Source: Maritalea mediterranea
GTDB lineage: Bacteria > Pseudomonadota > Alphaproteobacteria > Rhizobiales > Devosiaceae
Reading direction: 5' to 3'
Assembly (NCBI RefSeq): GCF_021568695.1
Contig: NZ_JAKGTI010000001.1
Coordinates: forward strand, 930,001 to 994,000
DNA length: 64,000 bases
Below are positions 45,855 through 54,910 of the stretch, piece after piece. The position numbers were made by a program, and so were the translations under genes. Numbering within the stretch: the first letter of the stretch is position 1; each line of letters opens with the position of its first letter. Under the pieces are notes generated by a model. The model saw only the letters and a list, made by a program, of their open reading frames with translations. It had not been told where the DNA came from and made no database searches.

Positions 45855-45879
45855 TTAAACCCCACCATTTTTGTCGTTT

Positions 45880-46692
45880 CTATGCTGCAGGACACCCATA
45901 GACCTTGCGCAGCACATCATGCACATCATCTTTTAGCGTCAGGTCAGACATTGCCGCAAGGGCGCCGTGACGAATTTCTCGCTTATTAAAGCGCGGCACG
46001 CCAACACATACATCTTCCAATGTATAATTGCATTCCGATAAGATAAGAGCAGGTGCCGCAATATCCCAATCCTGTGCGCCGCGTCGCGCCACCGCGACAT
46101 CCAGCACGCCGGTTGCCACCTGGACCAGCCGATAGGCAAGCGAGGGCAGGGCCGGTCCGCGCACATAATCAATGCCGCGCTCTTCCAGTTCGCGATGCAC
46201 CGCCCCCGGGGCCGGGATCACCGGGCCAGCGCCCAAACGGTTGCGCCGCTTGATCGGCGATTTGTTCAACAAAGCACCATGACCTGCCACTGCTTCATAG
46301 AGTTCATCGCGAATGGGCGCATAAAGCACACTCACTTTGGGCTGTCCGTCTTCAACCAGCGCAATGCAGATGGTCCAGCTATCTTCGCCGCGAATAAAGC
46401 CTCGCGTCCCATCAATAGGGTCCACAACAAACACTCGCCGACACTCCAACCGTAACGGGTCATCGGCTGTCTCTTCGCTCAGCCAGCCATAACCGGGCCG
46501 CGCTTTGGTGAGCATGTTTTTCAAGAAATTATCGACCGCATAGTCCGCCTCGGTCACGGGTGAGGCGTTATCTTTTGTCCAGGTTTTTACATTTTGCCGG
46601 AAAAAACCGGTCGCGATGATACCGGCGCCCACAACAGCATTTCGGATGAGGTCCAGATCGTCTTGCAAGTCAGCCATGTCTGGATTTGCCAT
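45880..46692 (-). CDS. cysQ: 3'(2'),5'-bisphosphate nucleotidase CysQ-type (inositol monophosphatase family)
   Basis: A 270-residue lithium-sensitive phosphatase-family enzyme. It recycles PAP formed in sulfate assimilation or sulfotransfer. Metal-binding motifs are VVDPIDGTRGFI and the C-terminal WDIAAPALIL. The ATG at 46692 follows a G-rich run and is preferred over an in-frame start 21 bases upstream. It heads the unit with DUF4170 and DUF374, an arrangement seen throughout Hyphomicrobiales. Inositol monophosphatase activity cannot be ruled out from motifs alone. Confidence 0.87.
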   Translation of the reverse strand: MANPDMADLQDDLDLIRNAVVGAGIIATGFFRQNVKTWTKDNASPVTEADYAVDNFLKNMLTKARPGYGWLSEETADDPLRLECRRVFVVDPIDGTRGFIRGEDSWTICIALVEDGQPKVSVLYAPIRDELYEAVAGHGALLNKSPIKRRNRLGAGPVIPAPGAVHRELEERGIDYVRGPALPSLAYRLVQVATGVLDVAVARRGAQDWDIAAPALILSECNYTLEDVCVGVPRFNKREIRHGALAAMSDLTLKDDVHDVLRKVYGCPAA

Positions 46693-46943
46693 CAAAGGCC
46701 CCCGAAACCCCAATAAATCTAAGCTCTTCCGTGCTTAATCGAGCGAACATGGAAAGGCAAGAACTTCGTTTCGGTTAATCCGTGGTTACCCCCGGTCATA
46801 ACCTGCTAACCCTTTTGAGAACAAGGAAAACTTAACCCAATTTTTTAAAGGGATGCCAAACCTTGGCTGCTAATTTGGCTCGCATAAGAAGAGCAGCAAA
46901 ACAAAGAATAGCTCTCAGGTTAACAGGAAGGCACGAGATAAAA

Positions 46944-47456
46944 ATGGTGCAAGGAAAAACAGTTTCAGGATCGGATCTGATCTTGTTTGGAAAAGACGGT
47001 GTGAAATGGCCAATATTGTCGCCCGCAAATGACAATGGTCAGCGCGCGAGTGAGGTGCAAACCGTCACTGTACGCAAAATGCTGTCCAAAAGCGGTGTTC
47101 CGATCAAAATCAAAGTTCCGGTTAAAGAATATTACGGAGTAGCTGTCGCCACCAGCATCACTGAAGATGGCGAGCTCTTCAGCTCAATAGAATTGGTCCA
47201 TGCGGACGAAGATTTGAACTATCGCGTGTTTGAAGAACAAGGTAACCACACCGTGGTGGCCGAATGGCAAAATTGGGGCAAGCAGTTGGGCTTGCCGCTG
47301 TTTATCCGGTCCGGCAATGGCGGGTTGGTGCCCTACTCGCAACATGTGGGTGGCGTTATGGTTGGGCAAGAAACCAACCGTCGCAAGCTGGGACCAGAGG
47401 CCACGCGCCGTCCACGCTTTCTCAATCGTCGCAAACTAGGGCTTGTGTCCGGCTAG
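46944..47456 (+). CDS. Hypothetical protein, DUF6101-like
   Basis: A 170-residue soluble protein, probably of the DUF6101 group seen in Hyphomicrobiales. The pattern includes PIKIKVPVKEYYGVAVA, a central acidic stretch with ELVHADEDLNYRV, and VVAEWQNWGKQLGLPLFIR. The C-terminus is basic and contains two related NRRKLG segments (ETNRRKLGPEA and LNRRKLGLVSG). Function is unknown. The start is uncertain: ATG 46944 gives the length stated, while the frame is open to a TTG at 46863. It overlaps the convergent ubiA gene by 4 bp. Confidence 0.65.
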   Translation: MVQGKTVSGSDLILFGKDGVKWPILSPANDNGQRASEVQTVTVRKMLSKSGVPIKIKVPVKEYYGVAVATSITEDGELFSSIELVHADEDLNYRVFEEQGNHTVVAEWQNWGKQLGLPLFIRSGNGGLVPYSQHVGGVMVGQETNRRKLGPEATRRPRFLNRRKLGLVSG

Positions 47457-48385
47457 ATCGCATATTCGATATAGAGCGCAAGGGTGAAGCTGAGGCCCAC
47501 CCAAAAATTGGATTTAAACCGGATCAGGCAGTTTGATGTCTGGTCCGGTTTCAGCGTGAGAATTTGCCAGGCCAAAAGCGCCGGGGCAACCCACATCACC
47601 CAATAATAGACCGGGCCTGCGCCCGCGCCATCGGCGGCCAAAAACCACAATATAGCAGCGCCAAGATAAAATAGCCCCGTGATGGGTTGCGCGTGATCGC
47701 CAAACAGCCGGGCAGTGGATTTAACGCCGATTAACGCGTCATCTTCCCGATCTTGCAGGGCATAAATCGTGTCATAACCGATGGTCCACAATATCGCCCC
47801 CGCGTAAAGATAAAAGGCGGGATAATGCAGTTCGCCAAACATAGCCGCCCATCCCATCAGTGCGCCCCAGTTAAATGCTAGGCCTAGAAAAAGCTGTGGC
47901 CAATAGGTGATGCGCTTCATAAAGGGATAAATGATCACCAGCCCAATGGACGACAGGCCCAATATCTTGGTGAAATCATTGAATTGCCAAAGAATAACCA
48001 GCCCCACCAGACATTGCGCTGCCAGAAACACAAAGGCTTGCGGCACACTGATTTTACCCGAGGGAATGGGCCGCAATCGAGTCCGCTCCACCTTGCCATC
48101 AATATTGCGGTCTACAATATCGTTTAAGGTACAGCCTGCACCGCGCATCGCAATGGCACCGAGAAAAAACAGCAATAGATAGGTGAAGTTGAAGCCGGTG
48201 GCCGGGCGCGCGACAGCGGCGAGTGCCAATGAGATTGCACAGGGCCAAAATAACAGCCAATACCCAATGGGCCGATCCCACCGCGCCATTTTGGCATAGG
48301 GGTGGATGGCTTTGGGGGCATAACGGTCCACCCAATTGGTTTTGCTGGCATCGGCAATTATTTCAGAATTGGGTTTGTCTTGCAT
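47453..48385 (-). CDS. ubiA: 4-hydroxybenzoate polyprenyltransferase
   Basis: Membrane prenyltransferase that attaches the polyprenyl tail in ubiquinone synthesis. It has 310 residues and about eight to nine helices. The two prenyl-diphosphate-binding motifs are NDIVDRNIDGKVERTRLRP and YALQDREDDALIGVKST. This form (DREDD) fits UbiA rather than heme O synthase, which is also encoded here as ctaB. It is divergent from rsmE, with the two starts 76 bp apart. Confidence 0.95.
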   Translation of the reverse strand: MQDKPNSEIIADASKTNWVDRYAPKAIHPYAKMARWDRPIGYWLLFWPCAISLALAAVARPATGFNFTYLLLFFLGAIAMRGAGCTLNDIVDRNIDGKVERTRLRPIPSGKISVPQAFVFLAAQCLVGLVILWQFNDFTKILGLSSIGLVIIYPFMKRITYWPQLFLGLAFNWGALMGWAAMFGELHYPAFYLYAGAILWTIGYDTIYALQDREDDALIGVKSTARLFGDHAQPITGLFYLGAAILWFLAADGAGAGPVYYWVMWVAPALLAWQILTLKPDQTSNCLIRFKSNFWVGLSFTLALYIEYAI

Positions 48386-48461
48386 CGCGCACCACTTCCA
48401 CCTATTGAGTTGTTCGGAACGCTATTCTTTAGCCGCCAAAAGTCAAGCAAGAGGCACCAAA

Positions 48462-49211
48462 ATGCCGCGCCAACATAAATCTTTGCCCCGCCTTTTTGTG
48501 GATCATCCCCTATCGGTTGATGGCCAGCTGAAACTGGATAAAGCCCAATCCAACTATCTTGTGAATGTGTTGCGCCTAAAAAAAGGCGGCGAGGTGATTC
48601 TGTTTAACGGGCAAGATGGCGCCTTTCGCGCCAGTCTCGTGCATGATTCAAAAAAAGCTGCCGAGCTGGCACTGCACGACCGGACCAGCACGCAAACCCT
48701 ACCCAGCAAAATTGACTATATTTTCGCGCCCATCAAAACTGCGCGATTGGATTTTATGGTGCAAAAGGCCACCGAAATGGGCGTGAACGCCCTGCGGCCG
48801 GTGCAAACGCAGCACACGCAAATGGCGCGCATTAATTATGATCGTATGCAGGCCAACGCGATTGAAGCGGCTGAGCAGTGCGAAATCCTGAATGTGCCAG
48901 AGGTGCACGAAGCGACCACACTGGAAAAACTGATTGCCAATTGGGACGAGACCGACCCGGATCGCATTCTAATTTTTGCCGACGAGGAAACTGACGTGGC
49001 GAATGCGGCTGAAGCCCTTCAACCTTATACAGATCATCAGGTTGCTGTTCTGATCGGCCCGGAAGGCGGCTTTTCAGAAGCCGAACGGACCCTATTGCGG
49101 GCACAAAAATTTTGTGTTCCCATCAGCTTGGGACCGCGAATTCTGCGGGCCGATACGGCGGCGATTGTGGCATTAACACTTGTGCAATCAAATATCGGTG
49201 ATTTACGATAA
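48462..49211 (+). CDS. rsmE: 16S rRNA (uracil-1498-N3)-methyltransferase
   Basis: SPOUT-class methyltransferase, 249 residues from ATG 48462, which is preceded by AAGAGG. A PUA-like N-terminal domain (PRLFVDHPLS, then YLVNVLRLKKG) is followed by the knotted SAM-binding domain: VLIGPEGGFSEAE and LGPRILRADTAAI. These two blocks are diagnostic for RsmE. A longer in-frame start at 48336 would run back over the ubiA start and is unlikely. gshA follows 93 bp later. Confidence 0.95.
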   Translation: MPRQHKSLPRLFVDHPLSVDGQLKLDKAQSNYLVNVLRLKKGGEVILFNGQDGAFRASLVHDSKKAAELALHDRTSTQTLPSKIDYIFAPIKTARLDFMVQKATEMGVNALRPVQTQHTQMARINYDRMQANAIEAAEQCEILNVPEVHEATTLEKLIANWDETDPDRILIFADEETDVANAAEALQPYTDHQVAVLIGPEGGFSEAERTLLRAQKFCVPISLGPRILRADTAAIVALTLVQSNIGDLR

Positions 49212-49304
49212 AAGGATTGCATCCTATTTTTTCCGCGTTATTGTCGCCAGCAAAGATCGCGCTGGCATAGCGGGACACAACACTGACGACCGGACGGACC
49301 TTCT

Positions 49305-50675
49305 ATGGCCAATGCAGTTAAAAACGCCCCCCTTATCGAGTCGAAATCCGACCTGATTTACGCGCTGGAAAAAGGGTGCAAGCCAAAGCAGGACTGGCGC
49401 ATTGGCACGGAGCACGAAAAATTCGTATTCTGTAAAGACAGCCATAAGCCCTTGCCCTATGAGGGAGAAAACGGCATTGGCGCGATTCTCACCGAAATTC
49501 AAAAACGCACCGATTGGACACCGCTTTTAGACAAGGGCCATTTGATTGGCCTGAAAGATGAAAGCACGGGCGCCTCCATTTCGCTGGAGCCGGGTGGACA
49601 GTTGGAGCTTTCAGGCGCGCCGTTGGAAAAGCTGCACGATACCTGCTCAGAAACCGGCAATCATTTGCGTTTGCTGCGGGGCATCACTGATAAGCTCAAT
49701 ATTGAGTTTTTGGGCCTGGGTGTGGCGCCAGCCTGGTCGCTAGAAGACATGCCCATGATGCCTAAATCCCGCTACGGGATCATGAAGCCCTATATGGAAA
49801 AAGTCGGCACACTCGGCACGTCCATGATGTTCCGCTCCTGCACCGTGCAAGTAAATCTCGACTTTTCGTCCGAAAAAGACATGGTCGACAAATTGCGCGC
49901 CAGTTTGGCGCTGCAGCCGATCGCAACAGCATTGTTTGCCAACTCGCCCTTCATTGATGGGAAGCCGTCAGGTTACCTTTCTTATCGCTCGAAGATTTGG
50001 CAGCACACAGACAATGACCGCACCGGCATGTTGGACTTTGCGTTTGAACCGGGCATGGGCTTTGAGCGCTATGTAGATTATGCCCTTGATGTGCCAATGT
50101 ATTTCGTGATGCGTAATGGCGAATTTGTCAATTGTGCTGGCGAGAGCTTCCGCGCCTTCCTGAAAGGCGAGCTGCCGCAATTGCCGGGTGAAAAACCAAC
50201 AATCGCGGATTGGGAGGATCATCTCTCCACCTTGTTCCCTGAAGTTCGGCTTAAAACTTTCTTGGAAATGCGCGGTGCGGACGCAGGGCCTTGGGATAGT
50301 ATCTGCGCTTTGCCCGCCCTATGGGTCGGTTTGCTCTATGATCAAGGCGCGCTGGATGGCGCATTGGAGTTGGTCAAAGATTGGACCGCTGAGCAACGCA
50401 ATCAATTGCGCATCGATGTATCAAAGTCTGCGTTAAATGCTGAAATCAATGGCCGCACGGTTTTGGATGTCGCCAAGGATGTCTCTAAACTAGCGAAGTC
50501 CGGACTGGTGGCGCGCAAGAACAAGAATTATGAAGGCTTTGACGAGTCTGTTTTCTTGAACATGATCAAAGAAACGCTCGATACCGGAAAAACACCCGCC
50601 GAACATATGCTCGACGCCTATAACGGCCCTTGGGAAGGCGACATCAGCAAAATCTATACGGAACGCTTGTTCTAG
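49305..50675 (+). CDS. gshA: Glutamate-cysteine ligase, plant/alphaproteobacterial type
   Basis: First enzyme of glutathione synthesis, 456 residues. It belongs to the GCS2 family shared by Alphaproteobacteria and plants, not the E. coli type. Seen are WRIGTEHEKFVF, ISLEPGGQLELSGAP, MFRSCTVQVNLDFSSE and MRGADAGPWDSICALPALW. Plant enzymes are controlled by disulfides; the equivalent cysteines were not assessed. The stop overlaps the opposing LysR gene by 4 bp. gshB is not in the window. Confidence 0.96.
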   Translation: MANAVKNAPLIESKSDLIYALEKGCKPKQDWRIGTEHEKFVFCKDSHKPLPYEGENGIGAILTEIQKRTDWTPLLDKGHLIGLKDESTGASISLEPGGQLELSGAPLEKLHDTCSETGNHLRLLRGITDKLNIEFLGLGVAPAWSLEDMPMMPKSRYGIMKPYMEKVGTLGTSMMFRSCTVQVNLDFSSEKDMVDKLRASLALQPIATALFANSPFIDGKPSGYLSYRSKIWQHTDNDRTGMLDFAFEPGMGFERYVDYALDVPMYFVMRNGEFVNCAGESFRAFLKGELPQLPGEKPTIADWEDHLSTLFPEVRLKTFLEMRGADAGPWDSICALPALWVGLLYDQGALDGALELVKDWTAEQRNQLRIDVSKSALNAEINGRTVLDVAKDVSKLAKSGLVARKNKNYEGFDESVFLNMIKETLDTGKTPAEHMLDAYNGPWEGDISKIYTERLF

Positions 50676-51571
50676 CCTGCGAGCTTCTCCACCAAATAAT
50701 CAAACACCCTCCGCACACGGCGGTTTGTCTTTAGCTCCCTATGGGCCACCAGCCACATTGAGAAGTTGAGCGAAGGAAAATCCGGCAAAACTCGGCGCAC
50801 GCCGGGTTCCCGGTCACCCACACTTGTGTCCATTATGCAGACACCTGCGCCGCTTTTCATCAGATTCCACATCACCACATAGCTATCCACCTGCAAGGGG
50901 AAGTTGGCTTCAGTCAGGTTCATGCCATGTGCATTTAAGCCATGCATCACCACATTTTCAGAATCCAGGCTGATAAATTCAGCGCGGTTGATGTTGTCCA
51001 GGGTAAGGGGCGGATTAAACTGGGTCAGGTAGGCGTCGCTAGCATAGAGCTGCGCTTGCACATCCATAAGTTTTCTTGCGTACAAGTCCGGCTCCGTTGG
51101 CCGGAAGAAACGCAGCGCAATATCTGCTTCGCGCCGATGCAAATCGCTCGCCCGGTTTGAAACAACCAGTTCTATTTCAAGTTTGGGTTCTGACCGACGC
51201 AATTCAGTTATGATGGGCGGCAACTCTGTTGCGGCAAACATTTCGGCAGCGGCAATGGATACGCGCCCTTCAATCGCACTGGATTGTCCGTGTGCTGCCA
51301 GAGAGAATGCGCCAGCCGCATCGCCCATCTTGCGGGCATGGGCCAATAGCTCCAGACCACTCGGGGTCAGGGTAATGCCGCGGCCATCGCGCTCAAACAA
51401 AGTGACCTTCAACTCCTGCTCCAGCGCTTCAATCTGCCGACCCAATGTCGGCTGCGCAATCCCAAGCGCGCGCGCCGCGGCAGAGAAGGAGCCTTCCTCC
51501 GCTGCCACCAAAAAGGCCCTTACCTTGCTCCAGTCAAAATCGATTCCACGCCAACTCATGCATTTATGCAT
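50672..51571 (-). CDS. LysR family transcriptional regulator
   Basis: A 299-residue LTTR: winged helix-turn-helix at about 12-70 (FLVAAEEGSFSAAARALGIAQPTLGRQIEAL), then a LysR substrate-binding domain. LysR proteins usually control the divergent neighbour, which is the DUF4386 gene starting 88 bp away. The start is ATG 51571 or ATG 51559. The effector is unknown. Its C-terminal end overlaps the end of gshA by 4 bp, without implying a link to glutathione. Confidence 0.9.
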   Translation of the reverse strand: MHKCMSWRGIDFDWSKVRAFLVAAEEGSFSAAARALGIAQPTLGRQIEALEQELKVTLFERDGRGITLTPSGLELLAHARKMGDAAGAFSLAAHGQSSAIEGRVSIAAAEMFAATELPPIITELRRSEPKLEIELVVSNRASDLHRREADIALRFFRPTEPDLYARKLMDVQAQLYASDAYLTQFNPPLTLDNINRAEFISLDSENVVMHGLNAHGMNLTEANFPLQVDSYVVMWNLMKSGAGVCIMDTSVGDREPGVRRVLPDFPSLNFSMWLVAHRELKTNRRVRRVFDYLVEKLAG

Positions 51572-51586
51572 AGCAGTTGCACGAAA

Positions 51587-51611
51587 TTGGTCAATTTATA
51601 ATAGCGATCAA
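51587..51611. promoter_or_regulatory. Candidate LysR operator / promoter region for DUF4386
   Basis: TTGGTC, 13 bases, GATCAA is an imperfect inverted repeat in the 88-bp gap between the divergent LysR and DUF4386 genes. It contains TATAAT (51597-51602), a consensus -10 box, though no -35 box lies at standard spacing. A weak -35 is usual for LysR-activated promoters. Confidence 0.35.
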
Positions 51612-51659
51612 CTGGGATAGGACGGGCATTCGACATTGAAAATTTCAGGGCATATCCTC

Positions 51660-52355
51660 ATGACACAACCCACATATCTAAATCGCAATGCGGCACGGCT
51701 GGCCGGCATCTTCTTTATTGGCTCATTCCTGTCCTATGGGATTGGCACCGCACTGATGGAGCCGCTTTTGTTGGCAGCAGATCCGATCACCACAATTGAG
51801 TCCCAGCGCATCACCTATTTAGTGGCAGCCTTTGCCGTGGCGATCCTGCACACCTTCACCAATGTGGGGGCGATCACGATTCTGTTTCGCGCCATGTCGC
51901 CTTTTGCCCCGCTCAAAGCGCTGGGTTATCTCAGCCTCACCCTGATGGGCACGATGGCACTGTTGGTGGGCAGCGTATTCTTGATGTTGGCCGTGCCCAC
52001 AATCGACGCGACTGATCCCCTGTATACAGAAGCCTTCGGAAAGCTGCTTTATTATATCAATTTCTATTTCTACCAGTCCGGTATGACGCTTTGGGGCGTT
52101 GGCGGCTTGCTGATGTGTGCCGTGCTCTGGCGCACTCAATTGGTGCCGCGTTCGTTGGCGATTTTGGGGGTGGTCGGTTACACAATTTTTATTGTCGGCA
52201 CGACTTCAGAATTTTTCCTGTCCGGCTGGGGCGTTATGCTATCCATTCCCGGCGGCCTGTTTGAAGTGGGCTTAAGCATATGGCTGATCGCCAAAGGGTT
52301 CAACGCAAGTGCCAACACGCCCCACGCGCATCAGGCCGCATCTTCCATGGCTTGA
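51660..52355 (+). CDS. DUF4386 family membrane protein
   Basis: A 231-residue integral membrane protein with about six helices. It starts with NRNAARLAGIFFIGSFLSYG and has a long periplasmic or cytosolic loop after the second helix (around 40-55). The pattern fits DUF4386, a family of unknown function common in bacteria. ATG 51660 is chosen; a TTG at 51636 is possible. It is probably controlled by the divergent LysR. The last 25 bp overlap the second, convergent LysR gene. Confidence 0.8.
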   Translation: MTQPTYLNRNAARLAGIFFIGSFLSYGIGTALMEPLLLAADPITTIESQRITYLVAAFAVAILHTFTNVGAITILFRAMSPFAPLKALGYLSLTLMGTMALLVGSVFLMLAVPTIDATDPLYTEAFGKLLYYINFYFYQSGMTLWGVGGLLMCAVLWRTQLVPRSLAILGVVGYTIFIVGTTSEFFLSGWGVMLSIPGGLFEVGLSIWLIAKGFNASANTPHAHQAASSMA

Positions 52356-53212
52356 TCCAACTCGGCCTTTATGTGCGCCACCAGCGCACTATAGATGCCG
52401 CCATAAGCATTGGCGGCCCGACGGATCGCAATATCTGCCGCCTTCAGGGGCGGCAGCCCGTCCTCCAGCCCCAACCGACGCATATCAGGCGTGATCGAGC
52501 TTTCGGCTAACACCCCCACGGCCAGCCCTGCCATCACCGCGCTGGTGATGGCAGTGGCATTAGAGGAGGTGTACGCCACCCGATAATTGATATTGGCATC
52601 GCGTAACGCGCTCTCTGCGTTGGAGCGCCAGCAGCATTGCTTGTTGCCACAGGCAATCGGCAACGGATCTTGTTTGTGCGCGTCAGAGTTGGGCCCGATC
52701 ACCCAGGAGAGCGGCTCTGTGCGCAAGATTTCACCCGTTTCATGATTGGTGCCCTGGGTGAAGACGATCAAATCATAATCACCCTGCTGCATGTCGCTGA
52801 TCAACTCTTCAGAGGATTTGCACTTCACATCCACTAGAATTTTGGGATGGGTTTGCTGAAATGAACTCAGCAGAATCGGCAGCACCTTCACGGCATAATC
52901 GTCTGGAATGCCGATTCGGATCGTGCCGGAGAGCACGTCTGAGGAAAACAAATCTTCAATCTCTGCGTTGATTTCCAGCATCCGCCGCGCATGGTGATAG
53001 AGCGCATCGCCCGCGCGGGTAAGCGAAATGGATCGACCGTCACGCACCAGCAATTCCTCGCCCAGGCGTTCCTCCAGTCTTTTAATCTGCATGGAGACAG
53101 CTGACTGGGTTTTAAACACCCGTCGCGCCGCTTCGGTAAAGCTGCCGCAATCGGCGATAACAGCAAATGTACGCAACTGATCAAGATCGAGGGGATTGGC
53201 CATATTCATCAC
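52331..53212 (-). CDS. LysR family transcriptional regulator
   Basis: A 293-residue LTTR. The helix-turn-helix reads FAVIADCGSFTEAARRVFKTQSAVSMQIKRL in outline, followed by a periplasmic-binding-like effector domain (GTIRIGIPDDYAVKVLPILL). It carries a Cys-Cys pair (KQCCWR) in the effector domain. It resembles the group often annotated as repressors or activators of transport genes. The MATE exporter lies upstream on the same strand, with 158 bp between. The start is placed at the first ATG; an in-frame ATG lies nine bases later. The effector is unknown. Confidence 0.9.
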   Translation of the reverse strand: MMNMANPLDLDQLRTFAVIADCGSFTEAARRVFKTQSAVSMQIKRLEERLGEELLVRDGRSISLTRAGDALYHHARRMLEINAEIEDLFSSDVLSGTIRIGIPDDYAVKVLPILLSSFQQTHPKILVDVKCKSSEELISDMQQGDYDLIVFTQGTNHETGEILRTEPLSWVIGPNSDAHKQDPLPIACGNKQCCWRSNAESALRDANINYRVAYTSSNATAITSAVMAGLAVGVLAESSITPDMRRLGLEDGLPPLKAADIAIRRAANAYGGIYSALVAHIKAELDQAMEDAA

Positions 53213-53329
53213 AGAGATTGATTATTGAGATGAATACTATTTGTTAGACGAATGGGAAAAATGTCAATAGCGTGCAAGCATCATTCTGGTCCAACCATTA
53301 TCTTGGACCACTAACCCCCGAAACTTTGT

Positions 53330-53353
53330 GCCGAGCGCCACAGGCGTCTCGGC
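53330..53353 (-). terminator. Hairpin after the MATE gene
   Basis: GCCGAG/CTCGGC with an inner CGCC/GGCG (one bulged base) gives a 10-bp stem about 18 bp after the MATE stop on the minus strand. No T-run follows on that strand, so it may be a stabiliser rather than a terminator. A second perfect 8-bp stem (TGGTCCAA/TTGGACCA) lies at 53287-53310. Confidence 0.4.
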
Positions 53354-53370
53354 AACTTTTTGGTTAAGGT

Positions 53371-54774
53371 TCAGGATGCGGGTGCTTCTGCCGCTTCCGC
53401 AGTATCGGCTGTTGTCGCTGGATCTTTGGCATCCGGAGTCAAGCGATCGATCAACCAAAAGGCGCCAACCACCGGCAATATACCAAAAAAGATCGCGCCG
53501 ATGGCTGCGCCCCAAATGATGCCCGGCAGCCCGCCCCAGAGGCCACCGACATAGATAAAGGGCAAGACGCCGATTGTATGTCGGGCCCAGTTGGACAGTG
53601 TCGCCAAGAGCGGATAGCCCAAATTGTTGTAAGCCGCGTTGGAGACGAACAACATGCCATTGAATAGAAACGAACCCGCCAGCACCGTACAGAACAGGCG
53701 GATCACCAGCGCCATATTGCCCTCGGCCTGATAAATGGCAATGATCTGGTTTTGTGCGATAAACAGCAGAGCCCAGGCTACAAGCACATAAACGGCATTA
53801 AAGATCAGCCCGTCAATCAGCGCCTGGCGCACACGGCCCATTTGCAGGGCGCCGTAATTTTGGCCAATGATCGGCCCGACCGCACCCGAAAGGGCGAAGA
53901 TCACACCAAAGGCGAGGGGGATCAAACGGTCCACCACAGATTGGCCGGCCACCGCGGCATCGCCATAGTCGGCCACAGCGCGGGCAATCAAGAAGGCCCC
54001 AACGGGTGCCGCCAGATTAGTGACCACGGTCGGCGCAGCAATCTTCAAAATGTCGCCAAGGTCCTTAAAAAAGCGGCTCAAATCAGGCAAGGTGATGGCT
54101 TTGTGGATGCCGATCAAATAATAAAGACCAAGAGCGGCGAACGACACACGCACAATCGCGGAGACGATTGCGGCGCCAATCACTTCCCAGCCAAACACAA
54201 AGATAAAGATCGGGTCTAGCACCGCCGTCAGGAAACCGCCGATCAAGGTGATATACATTGAGCGTTTCGCATCGCCATGCGCCCGCAATATCCCCATGGT
54301 GACAATGCCGATGGCAAAGAATGGGGTGGAGGGCAGCACGATGAAAAGATAGGTGCGTGCATAGTCGAGCGCTTCGCCGGTGGCCCCCAACAGGTCCATC
54401 AGCCAATCGGTCAACAAAAAGCCTAATGCTGCGATCAAAAAGCCGAAAATGGCGACGCTGATCACCGATGTGCCCGCATAGGATTTTGCTGCTTCATCCT
54501 GTCCGGCGCCCAATGCCCTCGCCACCATGGCCGAGGTGCCGATCATAAAGCCGACCGACATGCCGATAATAAAGGCAATCACATAGGAGGCCCGGCCCAC
54601 AGCGGCTGTTTGACTAGGGTCTTCCAGCTGACTGATATAAAAAAGCGTAATGGCATCCACAAAAAAGATCGACATCAGGCCGATGGCCGAAGTCGTTGTC
54701 ATAATAATGACATGGCGCATGGTGGAGCCGGTGAGAAATACCGCGCTTTTGCCGCTTGTGGATGCGTTGCTCAT
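53371..54774 (-). CDS. MATE family multidrug/metabolite efflux transporter
   Basis: A 467-residue inner-membrane antiporter with 12 helices in two similar halves. The second half contains AVGPIIGQNYGA, a conserved family segment, and the first half AMVARALGAGQDEAAKSYAG. It probably uses a proton or sodium gradient to export cationic compounds. The start is ATG 54774, since the in-frame start at 54816 adds 14 atypical residues. A short alanine-rich C-terminus follows the last helix. The LysR gene downstream may regulate it. Confidence 0.88.
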   Translation of the reverse strand: MSNASTSGKSAVFLTGSTMRHVIIMTTTSAIGLMSIFFVDAITLFYISQLEDPSQTAAVGRASYVIAFIIGMSVGFMIGTSAMVARALGAGQDEAAKSYAGTSVISVAIFGFLIAALGFLLTDWLMDLLGATGEALDYARTYLFIVLPSTPFFAIGIVTMGILRAHGDAKRSMYITLIGGFLTAVLDPIFIFVFGWEVIGAAIVSAIVRVSFAALGLYYLIGIHKAITLPDLSRFFKDLGDILKIAAPTVVTNLAAPVGAFLIARAVADYGDAAVAGQSVVDRLIPLAFGVIFALSGAVGPIIGQNYGALQMGRVRQALIDGLIFNAVYVLVAWALLFIAQNQIIAIYQAEGNMALVIRLFCTVLAGSFLFNGMLFVSNAAYNNLGYPLLATLSNWARHTIGVLPFIYVGGLWGGLPGIIWGAAIGAIFFGILPVVGAFWLIDRLTPDAKDPATTADTAEAAEAPAS

Positions 54775-54910
54775 AAGCCTACTCTTAATTGGTGGCCTCT
54801 TTGGCCAAACAGTCATTAACCGGGCTTAACTAGACGCATTCACCTCTGCGGTTCAAGGCAATTCTTGTCGCACATAAATCTCATCAAAGCATTCTGCGGC
54901 ACGGTCAGCC

